From the NCBI GenBank assembly GCA_030386875.1, contig CM059574.1, positions 4,843,934 through 4,907,933 of the forward strand: a stretch of 64,000 nt of DNA, in the 5' to 3' direction. The stretch comes from Morinoia aosen. Its lineage: Eukaryota > Arthropoda > Malacostraca > Amphipoda > Talitridae. Numbering within the stretch: position 1 is the first letter of the stretch; each line of letters opens with the position of its first letter. Shown here in pieces: positions 32,801 through 44,800 of this stretch. A program made the position numbers and the translations under genes. The notes under the pieces were generated by a model. The model was not told the DNA's origin. It did no database searches and saw only the letters and a program-made list of their open reading frames with translations.

Positions 32801-35800
32801 ACTCTGTACATCTGGTCAGTATTGTCTTATTACATGGAAAGGTTAATTGACTAGAGCGCATGGAATACTGTTTAATGGTTAAAAATCAAGCTTTAAAGGG
32901 TGAAATATAAAAGAAGATGCAAAATTCATTTTATTCGTGAAGCCCAATAAACTTCCACAACTTGAACTTAGGTGACTTAGTCAACCATACTCAATAATAT
33001 GGATTGTTGAATGAAAAGAAAAGGTCTCGATGAACTGTGAACTCCCAATCCACTAAATGATTAGACAGGGGCCATGGAGACACATTCCTAGAAATCAGAC
33101 ACAATGTATTACTGCCTGTTTGAGCAAACCTTTTTGCATAGGGAAAGTGAAGTACAAAAACTAGGTATGTCAAATTATGTTAATAAGCGAAAATTATACC
33201 ATTTACACCTCTCAATGACTAAGATCTGGTCCACTCTCATATCATACCTATTTAATCTACATTCTTACTACACCAATCTAATCTACTTTCACGCCAAACA
33301 AAATAATCTAGTCACTCCTAACAAAATCTATATTCACTCCTAACAAGATAATCTACATTCACGTCAATCAAGATAATCTACATTCACGTCAATCAAGATA
33401 ATCTACATTCAGGTCAACCAAGATAATCTACATTCACGTCAACCAAGATAATCTACATTCACGTCAACCAAGATAATCTACATTCACCCCAAGCAAAATA
33501 ATCTACATTCACACAAAACAAGATAATCTAAATTCCACTACACCAATCTCATTTAAAATCACATCAGATTAGTGTGGTGAGCACTCGGAAATACACCAAT
33601 CTGATCTACCAGTTACTGTAGTTCAATAATCTGATCTGTTAGTTACCAGCTAGATACTTTGCGTTTTAGCAGAAAGTGGAATATTTTCATTTACCTCCCA
33701 CGAAGCAATCGCTGAAGCCTAAGCACTACGTGTTGATAATTACGGCCGACATGCGAATTTTTGTGGTGAAGCAAAGCTCTGTCTTCTGATGGTCGGTGAC
33801 GTCGGGTCAGTGCGCGTATCTCATGTCTGATACAAATGCTGAAGTAATAAATATGTACATCCAGATTTGGTTGGAATGGCTGGTATTTTCAGTGAATAGG
33901 AAGGAACGGTCTGTGGCTTTGTGCAGTGGTGATGATTGTTGAGAGAGGTCAGCCAATTTTGGGTGACTGGAGTTTGACGTTGCCTTGGCAGTGAACACCT
34001 TGACGGAAAAAATTTAGTTGCAAGATGGAAAGGTGTGGAGTTGTTACTGCTGATTTAGAGCATCGTGATTACTACTTGAAGCCAATGAAGAGCTAATGTT
34101 CAACATTGAAAATTAGGAATAACCTATTTTCCTCAAAAATTTGCTGCAAATTATTAGAAATCAATAGAACATTTTCAACAAATAATAGCCTCCTTTAAAG
34201 GCAGTAAAATTGATAATTAATGTTTTATTTTCTGTGATATTAGTTACACCATATGAAATAAAATTACACCAGATTAGTTTCATTATTAATTTTTTTTCAT
34301 TGTTAAAAGACCCCATTTTAATAATAGAAAAAAAACAATACGCTTGGTCCTGAAAAAATATTTTATTTTCTGTTAGTTATTGCTGTAATTGAGATTGTCT
34401 TTTTATTTGTGTGAGAATGGAATTGGTTTTCAGGTATGCAGCCTGGACGTGGTGAACCAAGTAAAACAGGAGGTCATGATCCAGCAGATGTGCAGCCACC
34501 ATCCTTTCGTGTGCCCTCTCACGCATCACTGGCAGACCAGAAAGCTCCTAGTTGTCAGTGAGTTCTCGTTCACTCTTGTCTTTGCTGTCAGTAAATCCTT
34601 TGCATTGATGGCAAATCTTGTTTTTAATAATCAGTGAATCATCTTCATAGACTGCAAGTTTTGTAATGCGTTAATCCTCCTCATTGATGGTGAATATTTG
34701 TGGTTACTAATTTCTCCATATTGACTGCAAGCGTTTGTAGTCAGTGAGTCTTCTTTGTCCTCCTAAAGTTCTCGCTGTGTGCGAGTCCTCATGAACTCTC
34801 GTTTTAGGCTGAGTTGAGATTTCTGTAGAAATCATCTAAGTTTGTTCCCATGAAGTTAACGAATTAATTTTACAACTATTTGCATCTCAAATGCCTGCTT
34901 AGTATTGCATAGATGCCTATTAAACGTTAGTAAAATCAACAGTATGATTTCAATTATTTTATGGATTATAATAACTGCTCCATAAATGTGTACACTAACA
35001 CCCGTTAAAATACAAATATACATATACATACATATACCAGGCTTCTCTTCCCTATGGGAGGGTAGCCGACAGCAGGCCACAATTATCACCCTTAGTCAAT
35101 AGGAGGCGAGAGAGGCATCACTGGCCGCACCAGAACTGTCCAGCACAACCATCTTCCACAATCGGGCCCGATAGCCATAGCTGGTGTTAGGCCAGAAGCA
35201 AACGTAAGTCGACTAGTGCCAAATATCTAACATGGTTTACCCCGACCGCTTCATTAAGTGCAGCCCCTCCCCCCGCACAGGATAGGTCAACCCCATCACA
35301 CGCAGGCAGGCTTCCAGCTTTCAATATCTATCTTGCAGCTTAAGATTAATGCGATTAGCCATAAAATTCTGAACTTCATCTGTGCCTAACTTTGTGTCTG
35401 CGTGCAGTGACGGAGTACGTGGCGTATGGTGAGCTGCACCAGCTGTGGCAAAGCTTGGGCACGCTACCTGACAACCTCGTGGCCCTTTATGTTGCTGAGA
35501 TTGCTGTCACCATTGGTGGGTGACCTGGGATGCTTCGTTGGGGCGTGTTCTGTAGCGTAACTACTGGCGTTTAGGGGTGGCTAAACTTCACGGGGTCTGA
35601 AGGAGAAAGGGGGAAAGGTTCAACTGTTCATTATCAAGAGGTATAGCTAGGCGTAATAAAGCTGTTAGTAGTGATAAGGTTATAGTGCAGATGGGAAATT
35701 TGCTGATCATGGGACATAACCGGATTGGGATGGTTAGAAAAGGGTAGCAGGTGTTAGTGAAACAATTGATGGTTGGCAGGTTATAGAAGGCGCTTCATAA

Positions 35801-38800
35801 CGATTTGGTGTTCTGAGTGTGAAAGCAAGGGAGGTTTTGCCGGTTTTGTTGTTCAGGCGTTGGTTTTGGTCAGGTTGTTAGGATATAAATGAAATGGTCT
35901 TCTCTCACTTGTTCAAACCGAAGGTGTCTTGTTCGTACGTTCCTGCTCATTTTGGCCTAACATCAGAGGTGGTGGTGGTGGGCATGATTAATTTGCTTTC
36001 AGTACCAAAGGTAGGAACAAAATGGTGTTGGTGGTGATAAATCTCAATTTAATGCTGAATCGTTATATTGAAAAAATTTGAATGAGACCAATTCTGTTAA
36101 GAATTTTATGGAAGTTGGGTATAAAAAACGGCTGTTGCTATCATGTTTCATTTTACTTAGTGTTGTAGCAATACTGTCAAAAATTTTTCAAAATTTCAAA
36201 ATTGTTTTTTATTGTATGTAGTAGGTTTAAGAAATATTTCTACTCCTAAACGTACCTACATACTACAGTAAGTATAGCTTCGTAAGAGTAAATGGTACTT
36301 CTTGATGAGCTAATGAAATAGTGAGCTACATCGATAACATCTTCTAAAACAAAAGTTATTGTAGCTTCATGGTATGTGGTGTCTCGTACAGTAGGTCTTG
36401 TGTAGGGTTTTTACGAGGTGGTTCTTCAAATGATGCGGGAAGCTATAGAGCCTGATTAATTATTTCTTTTCAGTGACTGGAGATAGAAGCACAGCCAAAA
36501 AATTTTTCTAGGGTACACAATATTCTTGGAATGTAGTGAAGCTTGTCACTGGACCAAATACTTCTGTGATACTTTCACAATGATGCTGCACACAAGCAAC
36601 ATATTTTCTCTGTTTGAGTTAAAATGACGTTTACTTTTTATTCAACGTTAATAAATTTAGTAGATCAACAAATTGTGTGTGTCCTCTAACTCAGCAAAGT
36701 ACATGCTTTGTTGGTATTTCATTACTACAGGCGTTTTATTTCAGATTTTCTCCACAACGCGGGCGTCATATACCGGGACCTGAAAATGGAGAACCTGCTT
36801 TTAGACGAAGATGGGCACATCAAGCTGATCGACTTTGGTCTGGCCAAGTGGCTGCGGTATGGCAGCAAGACGGGCAGCATCTGCGGCACTCTGCATCTTA
36901 TGGGTGAGTGCTGAGATTGGTAGAGTACTACAGGGAGAGAGGTGACATGCATGTTCAAGTTCAGAAACCAGCAAAACATGTCAAGCGTGGTATCATAGCA
37001 TGTGCATGTAAGAGTTAGTTAACTACAGTGCGTTTGTATTGTGGAGACTCCAACCCCCTGCAATTTTGCCGGAGATCTGTTGGATTATCATTGGGAGTAT
37101 TGTGTATCTGATGTTCGAATTTTCTCAATTGTGTTGTACAACTGAAGAGAATACTTTGTGGCTGAGGCTGGCAATTTAGGGAAAAATGGTATGCATGCAT
37201 TTTTGAGTGACTAATTGATTATAGCTTTTGAAGTATTATGACTGATTTTGAAGGTAGCTTAACATCGTAAGTCCTGCTTGTTGGTGTTCATCATTGTGTG
37301 GATAGAACTGTAGAATATACAGGGTGGCCCGTAAGTAAGGTATTTTTTTAATTATTATAGCTGTTAAGTTCATTGAGAATGAAAGAAGAAATTTCAAAAT
37401 TTGATGTACATTTACTTATGAATTCAACAATGGAATACAATATGTTTTAAATGACCTCCATTATTAGTCGAACAATGGCGTGCTCTTTAACTGGTGTTGT
37501 TCACTACTTTCCTTAATGTCTCTAGTAAAGTGTTGTTGATCTCGTGAATGATCTTTAATTTCAATTGCTGTAAAGTATTAGGAATTTCAATGTGAAAATT
37601 TTGCTATAAGTATTTTCAGAGAAAGAAATCAGGAGCACTTAGATCTGGAGATCGAGGCGGCCACGGTATATCAAAAAACAAGAAATTATTTGAATGGATC
37701 AGTTGTTTGCTCTAATCAAAACTTGATGGGAAATTTGAAAACGAGAAAAATTCCGAAAAACTTAATCATATTTAATAGTAATACGTTTTGGAGTTCAGCT
37801 CCATCATCAGTTTTTATGAGTACAAATCATTTTGTCTGCAATAAAAGAAAAAACAAAATGTTGGATACAGTCATTTGATACTACAAAAACAAAAATAATA
37901 CATGTCACTGAAAAATTAAAATTGACAAGATTACCATCTAGTTACAATTTGCAATGGATATGAACTGTCGGTATTGTTGAGGGTTGGTTTTTCTTTAAAA
38001 ATATGTAGCGACTCTAAAATCCTAAGGTCATATGAAGTTGAAGCAGAATCTAAGATTTTGAAGTCTGTAGAGGATATCGGTGTGTTGCATTTTTCTGCGT
38101 GAATGCGTACTGCGGAGCAAGAGGGGTGTGCTAATTGGTTCCCAGTACGGAAGCTTCTACCCCGATGTTCAGCCATTCTGATACAAAAATTCCGTGACGT
38201 CACGCCGACATACGATGATGTGCACTGCACACAACTGTAAGAATAAATCAGAGAGGACTGCATCTCTATTGGAAGCGTATCCTTGTACCGGAAAAAGGAA
38301 GCTACCTCAAAATTATTAACAAGAGCTACGGGTAACTGAAGGTCTTGAAAGTATTTTTCACACAATAATTTCAACTCGTATGACAATTTTTCAGAAGGCA
38401 CTCCACCATTCCTTGCCAATATTTTTATGTTTTTCCACATATCAAAGTGGTTAAATGAATGTCCCTCTGATTTTAAACCGGTGTTCTGTAATTGATACAT
38501 AGACGATACTTTTGTTCTATTCAGCCATCCATCTCATGTTGAACAGTTCTTGAACTACTTTATTCATAAGCATCAATCAATTAAGTTTACCGTAGAAGTT
38601 GAAAAGAATAACTCCCTTGACTTTCTTGACTGACTCATGACGAGAGACTGAGATCACTGTCAGACCTAAGTGCACCGTAAACCAACTTTCACAGGATTAG
38701 GCTCAAGTTTCTTCAGTTTTTGTTCAACAAGCTTCAAAATTTATGGTGTTCAAACTCTAATCAATAGGGGTTACAAAATATGTTCAACCTTTAAAAATGT

Positions 38801-41800
38801 TCATTATGAATTTGAACTTTTGCGCACATATTTTACAACTAACGGTTTTTTCTTAGGGTGTCGTCAGTTCACAAATAAAAAAATTTCTCTTGAAGTAATA
38901 CGCATCGCAGACTATTGAAGAAAGCAATAAAGACCATCTATACTGCTCTTTCCTGTATATTGGAGTGCCTTCTGAAAAATTGTCATACGAGTTGAAATTA
39001 TTGTGTATACATACTTCCAAAACCTTAGTTATGCATAGCTCATGTTAATAATTTTAAGGTGTCTTCCTTATTTTGGTACTAGGATACGCTTCCGATGGAG
39101 ATGCAGGCCTCTCTGATTTATTCGTACGTTGGCGTGACGTCACGGAATTTTTGTAGCAGAATGGCTGAACATCGGGGTAGAAGCTTCCGCACTGGGAACC
39201 AATTAACACACCCCTCTCGCTCCGCAGTACGCATTCATGCAGAAAAAGGCAATCGACCGATATCCTCTATTGACTTCAAAATCTTAGATTCTGCTTTAAC
39301 TTCATATGACCTTAGGATTTTAGAGTCGCTACATATCCTTAAACAAACACCGACCCTCAGCAATACCGACAGTTCATACCCATTGCAAATTGTAACTAGA
39401 TAGCAATCTTGTCAATTTTAATTTTCTGTGACATGTTTTATTTTTGTTTTTGTGGTATCCTTTAATGACTGTATCCAATATTTTTTTCTTTTTTTATTGT
39501 AGGCATAATGATTAGAACTTTTCCTAACTGATGATGGAGCTGGACTCTAAAATATATTCCTATTCAATATGATCGAGTTCCTTCAAATTTTCCTCGTTTT
39601 TAAAATACTCAAATTATTTTGTTTGAAAAAGTTGCTTTTAACATTTGTATTGTTTCTACTCGTACAGTATGTTGTAATTGTTGGTAGACTTGATTTGCTG
39701 GTAGAAAACTTTGAAACCTGTCATTCATTCTAGATTAACTAAATCTTTTTACCATTTGTAGTTTTATAGCTATAATAGTTTCAAAAAGGTACTTCTCTTA
39801 CGGCCCACCCTGTATGAGCAAAACAGTTTGTTGTTGAGCTGGGAGTGTAACTAAAGTTGGACATACGGGATACCCTAGTATTTCCAATAAAATTGCACCT
39901 GATTTTCTAAAGTGGACTGTGGAATAATTTGTCAACATGCAGCCAAAAAAGTGAAAGAACAATTCTTTATTACAATCCAGGATTTTGCTTAGCAAGCCGA
40001 CTTGTATGGGATGCTAATTGTTCGTTTTGCACTAATCTTCCAATTTTATAGCATGTTTCAATGATTTTACACCTTCTGTTTTCTGTCATCAAGTAGAATT
40101 TGGTATTAAATTCTGCAAAACTTTGTTCCTTTGTTTTGAGATTGATTTAGTGACCATTTAACTGTTGTAACAAACAAATAAACTACTTTACAACTTCATG
40201 TAGATTAAGACGCTGCAACACTGCTCGTTGGGATACTACGCGAACATTCCCGTGCCTGCTGCAACATCAATGCGCTTACAGCGTTCTTTGTGCAGTGCGA
40301 TATTTTTGGTAAAATTTAATTATGGCCCCATGCAATGAAGACTAAAACTAGTGACTGCACCTCGTGAGCTCCCTGGAATCACTGCTTTCAAACGGGGGTG
40401 GGATGCTCTGAGTGAGCATTGTAGTCCGGAAGTGTACCTGGTTATCTGCTGACCTCTAATAAGAGTTATTGTTGAAAAGGTGAAAATTTGAGTCTGTACT
40501 GCTTTTCTGATTGCGGAAGTGAAATAAACTGGCCAAGCGCACTGTGCTGTCACCTTCGGCTCTGTGGGGGTACCAGCATGGATAAGACGCTCGGCCTTAG
40601 TGAGGGGGAGTAGCTGGAACTCTTGCTTCAGAGACCCAGCTACCACTAGTGTAACTCGACACACGTTATTTCAAAGGCAACTCATGCTTACCTAGCCTAA
40701 GGGAAGGAGGTCTATAGTTGCATATTGCTGGAGACTCCATTGGAAACGTAACACTAAGTTTATTTTTATTATTCTGATAGGGTACAAAGAATGGTAAGGA
40801 GAGCGAAGAGGGCGGCGGATGAGGAATGGGGGAGGAAGTTGGGAGGGGATTTCATGGAGAGAAGGAAGGTTTTCTGGAAGGAAGTGAAGAGAATTAGGAA
40901 GGGTCAGGTGGAGAATGAGGCAAGAGTGAAGGATACAAATGGTAGGCTGCTAGTGGAGAGTTGTGATGTGAGAAAGAGATGGGCGAAGTATTTTGAGGAA
41001 CTGCTGAACGTGAGGGATGATAGGATTGCGAGAGTAGTAGCTGTTGGAAGTGATGTTAGAATGCCTGTGTTTGGTGAAGTGAATAGAAGTCGAATAAGAA
41101 GTGCAGAGGTGAGATGTGCGTTGGATGAAATGAAAAATGGGAAAGCTCCAGGTTTGGATGGCTGCCCGGTTGAATGTCTAAAGAAAGGAGGAAATGTGGT
41201 TATAGAATGGTTGGTGCGTTTATTAAATGTGTGTTTCGAGGCTAGTAAAGTGCCGGTTGATTGGAGTAGCGCGTGCGTAGTTCCGTTGTACAAGGGGAAA
41301 GGTGACAGGTATGAGTGCAGTAATTCTAGGGGTATAAGTCTACTGAGTGTCGTTGGGAAGCTGTATGGAAGAGTGTTAATTGGAAGAGTGAGAGTGTTGA
41401 CGGATCGTGTGCTTGCTGAAGAACAGTGTGGTTTTAGGTGTGGTAGAGGTTGTGAGGATCAAATGTTTGGTGTGAGGCAGGTGAACGAAAAATACTTATT
41501 AAAGGGAAAGGATGTATATTGGGCATTTATGGATCTAGAGAAGGCGTATGACAGAGTGGATCGCGAGGCTCTATGGCAAGTGGTAAGTTTGTATGGAGTG
41601 GGTGGGAGACTGTTGAATGCGATCAAGAGTTTCTACATTGATAGCAGAGCATGTGTGAGAGTAGGGAATGAGGTGAGTGAATGGTTCCCAGTTGTGACAG
41701 GTGTGAGACAGGGATGTGTGATGTCGCCGTGGTTGTTTAATTTGTTTATGGATGGTGTGGTGAGAGAAGTGAATGCCAGAGTGTTGGGAAAAGGTGCGCA

Positions 41801-44800
41801 GTTGGTGGGACGAAATGGTATGTATTGGGAAGTGTGTCAGCTGTTGTTTGCAGATGATACAGCGTTTGTGGCTGATTCAGAGGAAAGACTGAGGAGACTG
41901 GTTACAGAGTTTGGTAGAGTGTGCGAAAGGCGGAAATTGAGGGTAAATGTGAATAAAAGTAAGGTGATGAGATGTTCAAGAGGTGGAGTGTTTGGAACTT
42001 TGGATGTGAGGTTGAATGGGGAAGTTTTAGAGGAGGTAGGGCATTTTAGGTACCTCGGGTGGGATGTGACTGTTAAGGATAGTATGGAAGTAAAAGTGAA
42101 GCATCGAGTGAGTGAAGGTTGTAAGACATTGGGTGCAATGAGGAAAGTTTTTGAATGCAGAAGTTTGAGTATGAATGTTAAGAGGGGACTGTATGAAAGT
42201 TTGATTGTGCCAGTTTTGTTGTATGGAGCAGAGTCCTGAGGGTTGAGAGCAGCTGAGAGGAGGAAGTTGGATGTGTTTGAGATGAAGTGTTTGAGGAGCA
42301 TGTATGGAGTAACTAGAAGAGATAGGATCAGGAATGAGTTGGTTAGGGGGCAGACGGGTGTTATCAAAAAGTTGAGCAGGCGAGTGGATGAAAGAGTGCT
42401 TGGATGGTTTGGGCATGTTGAAAGAATGAATGTTGAGCGGCTGGTGAAAAAGATATATATGTCGGAAGTGAGTGGTCTTCGAGCGCGAGGTAGACCACGG
42501 ATGAGTTGGATGGATGGGGTGCGACGTGCTTTGTATGAGAGGGGTCTGACTGTGGATGTGGCGAGAGGGATGGCTGCGGACAGAAGTGAGTGGGGGCAGT
42601 GTATAAGGAGGTAATTTTATTTTTGACGCGTTACTGGAAGCTGCCCGCGTGTGATGGGGTTGACCTGTCATGTGCGGGGGGAGGGGCTGCACTCAATGAA
42701 GCGGTCAGGGTAAACCAGCTGTGGCTGTCGGGCCTGACTGTGGAAGGTGGTTGTGCTGGGCTGCTGCTGATCCTGGCAGTTCAGGTGCGGCCAGTGCTGC
42801 CTCGCTCGCCTCCTAGTGACTAAGTGTGGTGATTGTGGCCTGCTGTCGGCTACCCTCCCGTAGGGAGGATAAGCCCGGTATATGTATGTATGTATTCTGA
42901 TAGGGTGATCCCCTCAAGGAAATACAACAATTGTATCAATGGAATTAGCTCTCCTAGGGGAAAATGTGTGAGGGACCGAGCTTAGGGAGCGAACTTAGGC
43001 ATTCTTCTTGTTGAAATTGACGGTTTTTTTGTTGTTTAAGGATCGCCTTTTTTGGTTCACTGCTGTTCTGTTTTTCAGCACCTACTACTTTCTTCTTTAA
43101 CTTTCATCTTGTTTCATTAACTTTTTTCTCAACTCACTGTGTCCATGCCCCTTCTGCATACATTCCGCATTCCCTTATCTTTATACAAATGATGTGCACC
43201 TCCTTACTCTCTTTGAAACACTTTTTTTTAGTGGTTAGGGAGGCTGAAACGAACATCTAATCTAATCTTCTGCTGGAGTGAATAATGATATGATTCATCA
43301 TATCTCGCGTCTAAGGATACGTGTGCTCTGGAATACTTCAAGTGGAACGACAGGCCTGTGTATTCACTTCGGATTTCCAAAAAGAACTGAGTCTATCATA
43401 TCTGAAGAAATATTTCCTCACGAGTTTTCTTACGATAGCAAATATACTCTTTCTACAAACATTCTAGAAGCCTTCCTTCTGGAGAAGCTTTGCTGTGCTG
43501 CATCATCGTCACAAAACGTTTCATCGAGATTTCTCGTCTAGCACGCTCGGAGCTTCCAACGATCGCCGTTTAAGACATCTTCGAATGTGTAATTCTTCTA
43601 ATTATAGGAATATTTCTTGTATTTTATTTGGAAGTTCATCATATTAATTAATTTGCAGATTATTGATTCAATTAGGCATATTTCCGTGTCCGCTAGGATG
43701 ACTTTTATAATTCTGTAACATCGATTAAACAAGGACGCCGAGCCTTAGCGGTTGTTCTCAGAGGGAGGGTTAGTTAGGCGCCTGACACCATTAAAGCCAG
43801 AAGTGCGTTTTAGCTCTCGCTGCCCTCGCCAATGTGGGCGCAGGCTATTGTACTCTTAATCGTATGGGAGTAAAACTGCCCAGTGGAAATTATACATAGA
43901 CGAAAGTTACTCCTTCGATGACATTCATCTCTGTTTTGAGGTGCCCGACAATCACGAATTACGGTGTCCTGGCGCTCTGCTGTTCTCACAATTCTGGCAG
44001 CTTGCGGCTCCTCCAACGCACTTGAGTTTCACTTGTTGTTCAGTTCCATAGATCAACTCAATTAATTCTTCTCAGGTCGTGAAATTGATTTTGAATAGCC
44101 AGCGATGTTTTGTATCAATATTCATGTACGTCAAAATAGCTCTTTGCTAGGACCTAACGAATTGTCATCCGCGTTGGATTAATTCTCTATAAGTAAATTT
44201 CTTTCTTGGTCCCAAGGGTATTAATTTCTATGTTTTGAAAAGTGAGACAGGCATGAATCCACGTTACCATTCATTCTTTTCAATAACATATGATTCATAA
44301 TAATTATTAGATTATTTGCTCCTCAAGGAGATGGTGGTGGCATCTCTGAATCAATTAATATTATGGCGTGGACATCAAAAAGTCCCGTCTGACTTCAATT
44401 AACAAAATGTAAGAATGTGGCAGAAGAAAATGTTACAACGGCTAAAGATATAACAGCGAATGTGGGATACTCAAAAGAGGACAAAAACCATCTAGTGACA
44501 TCCGTGCAATATAATCACGTTCCAAAATATTGGGCCATGCTAATAATAATGCATGATAAATCTCTAGAAGTGCCTGACAATCCTCAAAAAAGTGAAGCTT
44601 CTTTGAAACTGTTAAAAACACCACCTCCCTCCGGGGGGCGGCAGTAGATTGCGTCTGCTGACAGACATAACGAATTTGCGAGCCAAGCGTGACGTTTGCT
44701 AAGCTAGCAAGTGATTCTCCTTATACGGTACTACCTACTTAAATCAGCGTTCAAGTTCTTTCATTCGAGGCAAAAAGAGTTTTGTTACTTGTTCACCTAC

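Larger units (their letters stand above)
37320..39812 (-). mobile_element. mariner-like element interrupted by Penelope fragments
   Basis: The ends are inverted repeats: CAGGGTGGCCCGTAAGTAAG at 37320 and, on the minus strand from 39812, CAGGGTGGGCCGTAAGAGAA. Each is bordered by TA (37318-37319 and 39813-39814), the mariner/Tc1 target. On the minus strand 37620-37672 encodes [15 protein letters not shown], the signature around the catalytic Asp of mariner transposases. The rest of the transposase is lost or displaced by an inverted pair of Penelope-like fragments (about 37715-39630). It lies in kinase intron 7. Confidence 0.85.

Noticed and set aside
33296-33535. CRISPR-like array
   Set aside because: The units are contiguous, without unique spacers, in a eukaryotic intron. 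It is a minisatellite.
40320-40664. 114-residue minus-strand frame
   Set aside because: No recognisable domain or splice context; it lies in a kinase intron.
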